Assembly (NCBI GenBank): GCA_963932465.1
Contig: OZ010787.1
Location: 19,237,936-19,301,935 of the forward strand
Direction of reading: 5' to 3'
Length of the DNA: 64,000 bases
DNA from: Maratus speciosus
Lineage: Eukaryota > Arthropoda > Arachnida > Araneae > Salticidae
Below are positions 10,561 to 24,400 of this stretch, piece by piece. Numbering within the stretch: the first letter of the stretch is position 1; the number at the start of each line of letters is the position of its first letter. The translations under genes and the position numbers were made by a program. The notes beneath the pieces are model-generated. The model ran no database searches. It was given only the letters and a program-made list of their open reading frames with translations, and had not been told where the DNA came from.

Positions 10561-13500
10561 TTCCCTGATTAGTTTTGGGAATTCATTGGTTACGGATAAA
10601 GGGGAAAAAACGGGGTTAGTCCAACCCCTTAATTCAGATAAATGGTTTTTTCATGCAGAATCATTCGATTTGCTCCGAATTTGATATACCGGTTTATTGT
10701 GTTAAGGAACTTCCCTGATTAGATTTGGGGGCTCATTGGTTAAGGATAGAGGGGGAAAAACGGGGTTAGTCCAACCCCTTAATTCAGATAAATGGGTTTA
10801 TCATGCAGAATCATTCGATTTGCTCCGAATTTGGTATACCGGTTTATTATGTTATGGAACTTCCCTGATTAGTTTTGGAGGTTCATTGGTTAAAGATAAA
10901 GGGGGAAAAGGGGGGTTAGTCCAGCCCCCTTAATGCAGATAAATGGGTTTTTCATGCAGAATCATTCAATTTGGCCCGTATTTGGTATACCGGTTTATTA
11001 TGTTAAGGAACTTCCCTGATTAGTTTTGGGGGTTCATTGGTTAAGGATAAAGGGGGAAAAGGGAAGTTAGCCCGTCCCTCTTAAATTTGATAAATGTGTT
11101 TTTCATGCAGAATGATTCGATTTGCTCTGAATTTGTTATACCGGTTTATTATGTTAAGGAGCTTCCCTGATTCGTTTTGGGGATTCATTGGTTGAGCATA
11201 AAGGGGGGCTAGCCCACCCCCTTAATTTAGATAAATGGGTTTTTTGCAGGATTATTCGATTTGCTCCAAATTTGGTATACCGATTTATTATGATAAGGAG
11301 CTTCCCTGGTTAGATTTGGAGGTTCACTGGTTAAGTATAAAGGGGCAAACGGGGGCTAATTCCCCTTCACTTATTTTTTTGAGGGGCATTATTCTTTAAA
11401 ATAAGAGTATAATATACAATTAGCGTGAATTGCCTGTGAGCTCAAAGCCATCAGTTTAGCTGGGCACTTTTCTTTTTTATTAGCTCACAGGCTATCAAAG
11501 CCTGAGAGATAATGTGCCCGCCCGTTCTGTATGTATGTATGTATGTATGTACGTAACGCAATAACTCTTGATAGAAAAATCCGATATGCTTCAAAATTTT
11601 TTTCTAGGTTCATTGTGATAAGGCGCATCCCTGATTAATTTTGGGAATTCATTGGTTACGGATAAAGGGAAAAAAACGGGGTTAGTCCAACCCCTTAATT
11701 CAGATAAATGGGTTTTTCATGCAGAATCATTCGATTTGCTCCGAATTTGATATACCGGTTTATTATGTTATTATCAAAGGCTGAGAGCTAATGTGCCCGC
11801 CCGTTCTGTATGTATGTATGTACGTATGTATGTATGTATGTACGTAACGCGATAACTCTTGATAGAAACATCCGATTTGCTTCAAAATTTTTTTCTAGGT
11901 TCATTGTCATAAGGCGCTTCCCTGATTAGTTTTGGGAGTTCATCGGTTAAGGATAAAGTGGGAAAAACGGGGTTAGTCCAACCCCTTAATTCAGATAAAT
12001 GGGTTTATCATGCAGAATCATTCTATTTGCTCCGAATTTGGTATACCGGTTTATTATGTTATGGAACTTCCCTAATTAGTTTTGGAGGTTCATTGGTTAA
12101 GGATAAAGAGGGAAAAGGGAGGTTTGTCCACCCCCTTAATTCAGATAAATGGGTTTTTCATGCAGAATCATTCGATTTGCCCCGAATTTGGTATACCGGT
12201 TTATTATGTTAAGGAACTTCCCTGATTAGATTTGGGAGTTCATTGGTTAAGGAAAAAGGGGGGAAAACGGGGTTAGTCCACCCCCCTTAATTCAGATAAA
12301 TGGGTTTTTCATGCAGAATCATTCGATTTGCTCCGTATTTGGTATACCGGTTTATTATGTTAAGGAACTTCCCTGATTAGTTTTGGGGGTTCATTGGTTA
12401 AGGATAAAGGGGGAAAAGGGAAGTTAGCCCGCCCCTCTTAAATTAGATAAATGGGTTTTTCATGCAGAATGATTCGATTTGCTCCGAATATGTTATACCG
12501 TTTTATTATGTTAAGGAACTTCCCTAATTAGTTTTGGGGGTTCATTGGTTAAGGCTGAAGGGGGGGAAAGGGTCGTTAGTCCACCCTCTTAATTCAGATA
12601 AATGGGTTTTTCATGCAGAATCATTCTATTTGCTCCGAATTTGATATACCGGTTTATTATGTTAAGGAACTTACCTCATTACTTTTGAGGGTTCATTGGT
12701 TACGGATAAAGGGGGAAAAGGGATGTTAGTCCACCCGTTTTAATTCAGATAAATGGGTTTTTCACGCAGAATGATTAGATTTGCTCCGAATTTGGTATAC
12801 CCGTTTATTATGTTAAGGAACTTCCCTGATTAGTTTTGGGGGTTCATTGGTTAATAATAAAGGGGGAAAAGGGAGGTTAACCCGCCCCTCTTAAATTAGA
12901 TAAATGGGTTTTTCATGCAGAATGATTCGATTTGCTCCTAAGTTGGTATACCGGTTTATTATGTTAAGGAACTTCCCTGATTAGTTTTGGGTGTTCATTG
13001 GTTAAGGATAAAGGGGGAAGGGGTCTAGTCCACCACACTTAATTTATATAAACGGGTTTTTCATGCAGAATTATTCGCTTTGCTCCAAATTTGGTATACC
13101 GGTATATTATGTTAAGGAGCTTCCCTGATTCGTTTTGGGGATTCATCGGTTAAGGATAAAGGGGGGGGGGGGGCTAGTCCACCCCCTTAATTTAGATAAA
13201 TGGTTTTTTTTGCAGGATTATTCGACTTGCTCCAAATTTGGTATACCGGTTTATTATGATAAGGAGCTTCCTTGATTAGATTTGGAGGTTCACTGGTTAA
13301 GTATAAAGGGGGAAACGGGGACTAATTCCCCTTCACTTATTTTTTTGAGGGGCATTATTCTTTAAAATAAGAGTATGATATACAATTAGTGTGACTAGCC
13401 TGTGAGCTCAATGCCACCAGTTTAGCTGGGCACTTTTCTTTTTTATTAGCTCACAGGCTATCAAAGCCTGAGAGCTAATGTGCCCGCCAATTCTGTATGT

Positions 13501-13969
13501 ATGTATGTATGTACGTAACGCGATAACTCTTGATAGAAACATCCGATTTGCTTCAAAATTTTTTTATAGGTTCATTGTGATAAGGCGCTTCCCTGATTAG
13601 TTTTGGGAGTTCATTGGTTAAGGATAAAGGGGGGGAAACGGGGTTAGTACAACCCATTAATTCAGATAAATGGGTTTTTCATGCAGAATCATTCGATTTG
13701 CTCCAAATTTGGTATACCGGTTTATTATGTTAAGGAACTTCCCTGATTAGTTTTGGGGGTTCATTGGTTAAGAATAAAGGGAGAAAAGGGGGGTTAGTCC
13801 ATCCCCTTAATTCAGAGAAATGGGTTTTTCATGCAGAATCATTCGATTTGCCCCGAATTTGATATACCGGTTTATTATGTTAAGGAACTTCCCTCATTAG
13901 TTTTGGGGGTTCATTGGTTAAGGATAAAGGGGGAAAAGGGGGTTAGTCCACCCCTTTTAATTCAGATAC

Positions 13970-16900
13970 ATGGGTTTTTCATGCAGAATCATTCGATTTG
14001 CTCCGAATTTGGTATACCGGTTTATTATGTTAAGGAACTTCCCTCATTAGTTTTGGGGGTTCACTGGTTAAGGATAAAGGGGTAAAAGGGAGGTTAGCCC
14101 GCCCCTCTTAATTTAGATAAATGTGTATTTCATGCAGAATGATTCGATTTGCTCTGAATTTGGTATACCGGTTTATTATGTTAAGGAACTTCCCTGATTA
14201 GTTTATGGGGTTTACTGGTTAAGGATAAAGGGGTAAAAGGGAGGTTAGCCCGCCCCTCTTAATTTAGATAAATGTGTTTTTCATGCAGAATGATTCGATT
14301 TGCTCTGAATTTTGTATACCCGATTATTATGTTAAGGAGCTTCCCTGATTCGATTTGGGGATTCATTGGTTGAGCATAAAGAGGGGCTAGTCCACCCCCT
14401 TAATTTAGATAAATGTTTTTTTTTGCAGGATTATTCGATTTGCTCCAAATTTGGTATACCGGTTTATTATGATAAGGAGCTTCCCCGGTTAGATTTGGAC
14501 GTTCACTGGTTAAGTATAAAGGGGCAAACGGGGGCTAATTCCCCTTCACTTATTTATTTGAGGGGCATTATTCTTTAAAATAAGAGTATAATATACAATT
14601 AGCGTGATATGCCTGTGAGCTCAATGCCATCAGTTTAGCTGGGCACTTTTCTTTTTTTTAGCTCACAGGCTATCAAAGCCTGAGAGCTAATGTTCCCGCC
14701 ACCGTTCTGTATGTAGGTACGTACGTATGTATATATGTATGTATGTATCTATGTATGTACGTAACGCGATAACTCTTGATAGAAAAATCCGATATTCTTC
14801 AAAAATTTTTTCTAGGTTCATTGTGATAAGGCGCTTCCCCGATTAGTTTTGTGAGTTCATTGGTTACGGATAAAGGGGAAAGAATGAGGTTAGTCCAACC
14901 CCTTAATTCAGATAAATGGGTATTTCCTGCAGAATCATTCAATTTGCTCCGAATTTGATATACCGGTTTATTATGTTAAGGAACTTCCCTGATTAGTTTT
15001 GGAGGTCCATTGGTTAAGGATAAAGGGGGAAAAGGGGGGTTAGTCCACTCCCTTAATTCAGATAAATGGGTTTTTCATGCAGAATCATTCGATTTGCCCC
15101 GAATCTGGTATACTGGGTTATTATGTTAAGGGACTTCCCTGATTAGTTTTGGGAGTTCATTGGTTAAGGATAAAGGGGGAAAAACGGGGTTAGGCCACGC
15201 CCCTTAATTCAGATAAATGGGTTTTTCATGCAGAATCATTTGATTTGCTCCGTATTTGGTATACCTATTTATTATGTTAAGGAACTTCCCTGATTAGTTT
15301 TGGGGGTTCATTGGTTAAGGATAAAGGGGGGAAAGGGGGGTAACTCCTCCCCCTTAATTCAGATAAATGGGTTTTTCATGCAGAATGATTCGATTTGCTC
15401 CGAATTTGGTATACCGGTTTATTATGTTAAGAAACTTCCCTGATTAGTTCTGTGGGTTCATTGGTTAAGGATGAAGGGGGAAAAGGGAGGTTAGCCCGCC
15501 CCTCTTACATTAGATAAATGGGTTTTTCATGAAAATCGTTCGATTTGCTCCGAAGTTGGTATAACGGTTTATTATGTTAAGGAACTTCCCTGATTAGTTT
15601 TGGGGGTTCATTGGTTAAGGATAAAGGGGGAAGGGGGCTAGTCCAACCCCCTTAATTTATATAGACGGGTTTTACATGCAGAATTATTCGCTTTGCGCCA
15701 AATTTTGTATACCGGTTTATTATGTTAAGGAGCTTCCCTGATTCGTTTTGGGGATTCATTGGTTAAGGATAAAGGGGGGGCTAGTCCACCCCATTAATTT
15801 AGATAAATGGCTTTTTTTTGCAGGATTATTCGATTTGCTCCAAATTTGGTATACCGGTTTATTATGATAAGGAGCTTCCCTGATTAGATTTGGAGGTTCA
15901 CTGGTTAAGGATAAAGGGGGAAAAACGGGGTTAGTCCACCCCCTTAATTCAGATAAATGGGTTTTTCATGCAGAATCATTCGATTTGCTCCGAATTTGGT
16001 ATGCCGGTTTATTATGTTAAGGAACTTCCCTGATTAGTTTTGGGGGTTCATTGGTTAAAGATAAAGTGGGAAAAGGATGGTTAGTCCACCCCTTTTATTT
16101 CAGATAAATGGGTTTTTCATGCAGAATGATTCGATTTGCTCTGAATTTAGTATACCGGTTTATTCTGTTCAGGAACTTCCCTGATTAGTTTTGGGGGTTC
16201 ACTGGTTAAGGTTAAAGGGGGAAACGGGAGTTTAGCCCGCCCCTCTTAATTTAGATAAATGTGTTTTTCATGCAGAATGATTCGATTTGCTCCGAAGTCT
16301 GTATACCGGTTTATTATGTTAAGGAACTTCCCTGATTAGTTTTGGGGGTTCATTGGTTAATGATAAAGGAGGAAGGGGGCTAGTCCACCCCCCTTAATTT
16401 ATATAAATGGGTTTTTCATGCAGAATTATTCGCTTTGCTCCAAATTTGGTATACCGGCTTATTATGTTAAGGAGCTTCCCTGATTCGTTTTGGGGATTCA
16501 TTGTTTGAGCATAAAGGGGGGCTAGTCCACCCCTTAATTTAGATAAATGGTTTTTTTGCAGGTTTATTCGATTTGCTCGAAATTTGGTATACCGGTGTAT
16601 TATGATAAGGAACTTCCCTGATTAGTTTTGGGGGTTCATTGGTTAATAATAAAGGAGGAAAAGGGGGGCTTGTCCACCCCCTTATTTCGGATAAATGGTT
16701 TTTTTCATGCAGAATGATTCGATTTGCTCCGAATTTCGTATACCGGTTTATTATGTTAAGGAACTTCCCTGATTAGTTCTGGGAGTTCCTTGGTTAAGGA
16801 TAAAGGGGGAAAAGGGAGGTTAGCCCGCCCCTCTTACATTAGATAAATGGGTTTTTCATGCAGAATCGTTCGATTTGCTCCGAAGTTGGTATACCGGTTT

Positions 16901-19900
16901 ATTATGTTAAGGAACTTCCCTAATTAGTTTTGGGGGTTCATTGGTTAAGTATAAAGGGGGAAGGGGGCTAGTCCACCCCATTAATTTAGATAAATGGTTT
17001 TTTTGCAGGATTATTCGATTTGCTCAAAATTTGGTATACCGGTTTATTATGATAAGGAGCTTCCCTGATTAGATTTGGAGGTTCACTGTTTAAGTATAAA
17101 GGGGGAAACGCGCTAATTCCCCTTCACTTATTTTTTGAGGGGCATTATTCTTTAAAATAAGAGTATGATATACAATTTGTGTGAATAGCCTGTGAGCTCA
17201 ATGCCATCAGTTTAGCTGGGCACTTTTCTTTTTTATTTAGCTCACAGGCTATCAAAGCCTGAGAGCTAATGTGCCCGCCCGTTCTGTATGTATGTACGTA
17301 CGTATGTATGTATATATGTATGTATGTATATACGTAACGCGATAACTCTTGATAAAAACATCCGATTTGCTTCAAAATTTTTTTCTAGGTTCATTGTGAT
17401 AAGGTGCTTCCCTGATTAGTTTTAGGAGTTCATTGGTTAAGGATAAAGGAGGAAAAATGGGGTTAAGCCAACCCCTTAATTCAGATAAATGGGTTTCTCA
17501 TGCAGAATCATTCGATTTGCTCCGAATTTGGTATACCGGTTTATTATGTTAAGGAACTTCACTGATTAGTTTTTGGTGTTCATTGGTTAAAGATAAAGGG
17601 GGAAAAGGGGGGTTAGTCCACCCCCTTAATTCAGATAAATGGGTTTTTCATGCAAAATCATTCAATTTGCTCCGTATTTGTATACCGGTTTATTATGTTA
17701 AGGAACTTCCCTGATAAGTTTTGGGGGTTCATTGGTTAAGGATAAAGGGGGAACAGGGAAGTTAGCCCGCCCCTCTTAAATTTCATAAATGTGTTTTCCA
17801 TGCAGAATGATTCGATTTGCTCTGAATTTGGTATAAATGTTTATTATGTTAAGGAGCTTCCCTGATTCGTTTTGGCGATTCATTGGTTGAGCATAAAGGG
17901 AGGCTAGTCCACCCCCTTAATTTAGATAAATGGGTTTTTTGCAGGATTATTCGATTTGCTCCAAATTTGGTATACCGATTTATTATGATAAGGCGCTTCC
18001 CTGATTAGTTTTGGGAATTCATTGGTTACGGATAAAGGGGAAAAGGGGGGGTTAGTCCACCCCCTTAATTCAGATAAATGGGTTTTTCATGCAGAATCAT
18101 TCGATTTGCTCCGAATTTGGTATACCGGTTTATTATGTTAAGGAACTTCCCTGATTAGTTTTGGGGGTTCACTGGTTAAGTATAAAGGGGCAAACGGGGG
18201 CTAATTCCCTTTCACTTATTTTTTTGAGGGGCATTATTCTTTAAAATTAGAGTATAATATACAATTAGCGTGATATGCCTGTGAGCTCAATGCCATAAGT
18301 TTAGCTGGGCACTTTTCTTTTTTTTAGCTCACAGGCTATCAAAGCCTGAAAGCTAATGTTCCCGCCCCCGTTCTGTATGTATGTACGTACGTATGTGTAT
18401 ATGTATGTATGTATCTATGTATGTACGTAACGTGATAACTCTTGATATAAAAATCCGATATGCTTCAAAATTTTATTCTAGGTTCATTGCGATAAGGCGC
18501 TTCCCTGATTAGTATTGGGAGTACATTGGTTACGGATAAAGGGGAAAAAATGGGGTTAGTCCAAACCCTTAATTCAGATAAATGGGTTTTTCCTGCAGAA
18601 TCATTCGATTTGCTCCGAATTTGATATAACGGTTTATTATGTTAAGAAACTTCCCTGATTAGTTTTGGAGGTTCATTGGTTAAGGATAAAGGGAGAAAAT
18701 GGGGGTTAGTCCACCCCCCTTAATTCAGATAAATGGGTTTTTCATGCAGAATCATTCGATTTGCGCCGAATTTGATATAACGGTTTATTATGTTAAGGAA
18801 CTTCCCTGATTAGTTTTGGACGTTCATTGGTTAAGGATAAAGGGGGAAATGGGGGGTTAATCCACCCCCTTAATTCAGATAAATGGGTTTTTAATGCAGA
18901 ATCATTCGATTTGCCCCGAATTTGGTATACCGGGTTATTATGTTAAGGAACTTCCCTGATTAGTTTTGGGAGTTCATTGGTTAAGGATAAAGGGGGAAAA
19001 GGGGGGTAGTCTACCCCCTTAATTCAGATAAATGGGTTTTTCATGCAGATTTGCTCCGAATTTGGTATACCGGTTTATTATGTTAAGGAACTTCCCTGAT
19101 TAGTTCTGTGGGTTCATTGGTTAAGGATAAAGGGGGAAAAGGGAGGTTCGCCCGCCCCTCTTACATTAGATAAATGGGTTTTTCATGCAGATTCGTTCGA
19201 TTTGCTCCGAAGTTGGTATACCGGTTTATTATGTTAAGGAACTTCCCTGATTAGTTTTGGGGGTTCATTGGTTAAGGATAAAGGGGGAAGGGGGCTAGTC
19301 CACCCCATTAATTTAGATAAATGGTTTTTTTTGCAGGATTATTCGATTTGCTCCAAATTTGGTATATCGGTTTATTATGATAAGGAGCTTCCCTGATTAG
19401 ATTTGGAGGTTCACTGGTTAAGTATAAAGGGGGAAACGGCGGCTAATTCCCCTTCACTTATTTTTTTGAGGGGCATTATTCTTTAAAATAAGAGTATGAT
19501 ATACAATTTGTGTGAATAGCCTGTGAGCTCAATGCCATCAGTTTAGCTGGGCACTTTTCTTTTTTATTTAGCTCACAGGCTATCAAACCCTGAGAGTTAA
19601 TGTGCCCGCCCGTTCTGTATGTATATACGTACGTATGTATGTATGTATGTATGTATGTACGTAACGCGATAACTCTTGATAGAAAAATCCGATATGCTTC
19701 AAAATTTTTTTCTAGGTTCATTGTGATAAGGCGCTTCCCTGATTAGTTTTGGGAATTCATTGGTTACGGATAAAGGGGAAAAAACGGGGTTAGTCCAACC
19801 CCTTTATTCAGATAAATGTGTTTTTCATGCAGAATCATTCGATTTGCTCCGAATTTGATATACCGGTTTATTATGTTATTGTCAAAGCCTGAGAGCTAAT

Positions 19901-21461
19901 GTGCCCGCCCGTTCTGTATGTATGTATGTTCGTACGTACGTATGTATGTATGTATGTACGTAACGCGATAAGTCTTGATAGAAACATCCGATTTGCTTCA
20001 AAATTTTTTTCTAGGTTCATTGCTATAAGGCGCTTCCCTGATTAGTTTTGGGAGTTCATTGGTTAAGGATAAAGTGGAAAAAACGGAGTTAGTCCAACCC
20101 CTTAATTCAGATAAATGGGTTTATCATGCAGAATCATTCGATTTGCTCCGAATTTGGTATACCGGTTTATTATGTTATGGAACTTCCCTAATTAGTTTTG
20201 GAGGTTCATTGGTTAAGGATAAAGGGGGAAAAGGAGGGTTAGTCCACCCCTTAATTCAGATAAATGGGTTTTTCATGAAGAATCATTCGATTGCTCCGAA
20301 TTTGGTATACCGGGTTATTATGTTAAGGAACTTCCCTGATTAGTTTTGGGAGTTCATTGGTTAAGGATAAAGGGGGAAAAACGGGGTTAGTCCCCCCCCT
20401 TAATTCAGATAAATGGGTTTTTCATGCAGAATCCTTCGATTTGCTCCGAATTTGGTATGCCGGTTTATTATGTTAAGGAACTTCCCTGATTAGTTTTGGG
20501 GGTTCATTGGTTAAAGATAAAGTGGGAAAAGGATGGTTAGTCCACCCCTTTTATTTCAGATAAATGGGTTTTTCATGCAGAATGATTCGATTTGCTCTGA
20601 ATTTGGTATACCGGTTTATTCTGTTCAGGAACTTCCCTGATTAGTTTTGGGGGTTCACTGGTTACGGATAAAGGGGAAAAAACGGGGTTAGTCCAACCCC
20701 TTTATTCAGATAAATGTGTTTTTTATGCAGAATCATTCGATTTGCTCCGAATTTGATATACCGGTTTATTATGTTATTGCCAAAGCCTGAGAGCTAATGT
20801 GCCCGCCCGTTCTGTATGTATGTATGTACGTACGTACGTATGTATGTATGTATGTACGTAACGCGATAACTCTTGATAGAAACATCCGATTTGCTTCAAA
20901 ATTTTTTTCTAGGTTCATTGCTATAAGGCGCTTCCCTGATTAGTTTTGGGAGTTCATTGGTTAAGGATAAAGTGGAAAAAACGGAGTTAGTCCAACCCCT
21001 TAATTCAGATAAATGGGTTTTTCATGCAGAATCCTTCTATTTGCTCCGAATTTGATATACCGGTTTATTGTGTTAAGGAACTTCCCTGATTAGTTTGGGG
21101 GGTTCATTGGTTAAGGATAGAGGGGGAAAATGGGGTTAGTCCACCCCCCTTAATTCAGATAAATGGGTTTATCATGCAGAATCATTCGATTTGCTCCGAA
21201 TTTGGTATACCGGTTTATTATGTTATGGAACTTCCCTAATTAGTTTTGGAGGTTCATTGGTTAAGGATAAAGGGGGAAAAGGAGGGTTAGTCCACCCCTT
21301 AATTCAGATAAATGGGTTTTTCATGCAGAATCATTCGATTTGCCCCAAATTTGGTATACCGGTATATTATGTTAAGGAACTTCCCTGATTAGTTTTGGGG
21401 GTTCATTTTTTAAGGATAAAGGGGGAAAAGGGGGGTTAGTCCACCCCCTTAATTCAGATAA
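13970..21461 (+). repeat. Higher-order satellite block, copy A (7,492 bp)
   Basis: This block contains six composite units of about 2580, 1088, 1245, 297, 901 and 1381 bp, which sum to 7,492. The next 7,492 bp repeat it with every unit boundary, microsatellite and odd monomer I checked in the same place. Five separate open frames inside it recur with identical translations 7,492 bp downstream. The match starts by about 13970 and continues to about 21510. Confidence 0.85.
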
Positions 21462-24400
21462 ATGGGTTTTTCATGCAGAATCATTCGATTTGCTCCGAAT
21501 TTGGTATACCGGTTTATTATGTTAAGGAACTTCCCTCATTAGTTTTGGGGGTTCACTGGTTAAGGATAAAGGGGTAAAAGGGAGGTTAGCCCGCCCCTCT
21601 TAATTTAGATAAATGTGTATTTCATGCAGAATGATTCGATTTGCTCTGAATTTGGTATACCGGTTTATTATGTTAAGGAACTTCCCTGATTAGTTTATGG
21701 GGTTTACTGGTTAAGGATAAAGGGGTAAAAGGGAGGTTAGCCCGCCCCTCTTAATTTAGATAAATGTGTTTTTCATGCAGAATGATTCGATTTGCTCTGA
21801 ATTTTGTATACCCGATTATTATGTTAAGGAGCTTCCCTGATTCGATTTGGGGATTCATTGGTTGAGCATAAAGAGGGGCTAGTCCACCCCCTTAATTTAG
21901 ATAAATGTTTTTTTTTGCAGGATTATTCGATTTGCTCCAAATTTGGTATACCGGTTTATTATGATAAGGAGCTTCCCCGGTTAGATTTGGACGTTCACTG
22001 GTTAAGTATAAAGGGGCAAACGGGGGCTAATTCCCCTTCACTTATTTATTTGAGGGGCATTATTCTTTAAAATAAGAGTATAATATACAATTAGCGTGAT
22101 ATGCCTGTGAGCTCAATGCCATCAGTTTAGCTGGGCACTTTTCTTTTTTTTAGCTCACAGGCTATCAAAGCCTGAGAGCTAATGTTCCCGCCACCGTTCT
22201 GTATGTAGGTACGTACGTATGTATATATGTATGTATGTATCTATGTATGTACGTAACGCGATAACTCTTGATAGAAAAATCCGATATTCTTCAAAAATTT
22301 TTTCTAGGTTCATTGTGATAAGGCGCTTCCCCGATTAGTTTTGTGAGTTCATTGGTTACGGATAAAGGGGAAAGAATGAGGTTAGTCCAACCCCTTAATT
22401 CAGATAAATGGGTATTTCCTGCAGAATCATTCAATTTGCTCCGAATTTGATATACCGGTTTATTATGTTAAGGAACTTCCCTGATTAGTTTTGGAGGTCC
22501 ATTGGTTAAGGATAAAGGGGGAAAAGGGGGGTTAGTCCACTCCCTTAATTCAGATAAATGGGTTTTTCATGCAGAATCATTCGATTTGCCCCGAATCTGG
22601 TATACTGGGTTATTATGTTAAGGGACTTCCCTGATTAGTTTTGGGAGTTCATTGGTTAAGGATAAAGGGGGAAAAACGGGGTTAGGCCACGCCCCTTAAT
22701 TCAGATAAATGGGTTTTTCATGCAGAATCATTTGATTTGCTCCGTATTTGGTATACCTATTTATTATGTTAAGGAACTTCCCTGATTAGTTTTGGGGGTT
22801 CATTGGTTAAGGATAAAGGGGGGAAAGGGGGGTAACTCCTCCCCCTTAATTCAGATAAATGGGTTTTTCATGCAGAATGATTCGATTTGCTCCGAATTTG
22901 GTATACCGGTTTATTATGTTAAGAAACTTCCCTGATTAGTTCTGTGGGTTCATTGGTTAAGGATGAAGGGGGAAAAGGGAGGTTAGCCCGCCCCTCTTAC
23001 ATTAGATAAATGGGTTTTTCATGAAAATCGTTCGATTTGCTCCGAAGTTGGTATAACGGTTTATTATGTTAAGGAACTTCCCTGATTAGTTTTGGGGGTT
23101 CATTGGTTAAGGATAAAGGGGGAAGGGGGCTAGTCCAACCCCCTTAATTTATATAGACGGGTTTTACATGCAGAATTATTCGCTTTGCGCCAAATTTTGT
23201 ATACCGGTTTATTATGTTAAGGAGCTTCCCTGATTCGTTTTGGGGATTCATTGGTTAAGGATAAAGGGGGGGCTAGTCCACCCCATTAATTTAGATAAAT
23301 GGCTTTTTTTTGCAGGATTATTCGATTTGCTCCAAATTTGGTATACCGGTTTATTATGATAAGGAGCTTCCCTGATTAGATTTGGAGGTTCACTGGTTAA
23401 GGATAAAGGGGGAAAAACGGGGTTAGTCCACCCCCTTAATTCAGATAAATGGGTTTTTCATGCAGAATCATTCGATTTGCTCCGAATTTGGTATGCCGGT
23501 TTATTATGTTAAGGAACTTCCCTGATTAGTTTTGGGGGTTCATTGGTTAAAGATAAAGTGGGAAAAGGATGGTTAGTCCACCCCTTTTATTTCAGATAAA
23601 TGGGTTTTTCATGCAGAATGATTCGATTTGCTCTGAATTTAGTATACCGGTTTATTCTGTTCAGGAACTTCCCTGATTAGTTTTGGGGGTTCACTGGTTA
23701 AGGTTAAAGGGGGAAACGGGAGTTTAGCCCGCCCCTCTTAATTTAGATAAATGTGTTTTTCATGCAGAATGATTCGATTTGCTCCGAAGTCTGTATACCG
23801 GTTTATTATGTTAAGGAACTTCCCTGATTAGTTTTGGGGGTTCATTGGTTAATGATAAAGGAGGAAGGGGGCTAGTCCACCCCCCTTAATTTATATAAAT
23901 GGGTTTTTCATGCAGAATTATTCGCTTTGCTCCAAATTTGGTATACCGGCTTATTATGTTAAGGAGCTTCCCTGATTCGTTTTGGGGATTCATTGTTTGA
24001 GCATAAAGGGGGGCTAGTCCACCCCTTAATTTAGATAAATGGTTTTTTTGCAGGTTTATTCGATTTGCTCGAAATTTGGTATACCGGTGTATTATGATAA
24101 GGAACTTCCCTGATTAGTTTTGGGGGTTCATTGGTTAATAATAAAGGAGGAAAAGGGGGGCTTGTCCACCCCCTTATTTCGGATAAATGGTTTTTTTCAT
24201 GCAGAATGATTCGATTTGCTCCGAATTTCGTATACCGGTTTATTATGTTAAGGAACTTCCCTGATTAGTTCTGGGAGTTCCTTGGTTAAGGATAAAGGGG
24301 GAAAAGGGAGGTTAGCCCGCCCCTCTTACATTAGATAAATGGGTTTTTCATGCAGAATCGTTCGATTTGCTCCGAAGTTGGTATACCGGTTTATTATGTT

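Noticed and set aside
10921..11060. GGGGTTAG in the monomer as insect telomeric repeat (TTAGG)
   Set aside because: It occurs once per 150 bp within a G-run/C-run hairpin and is never tandem, so it is not telomeric DNA.
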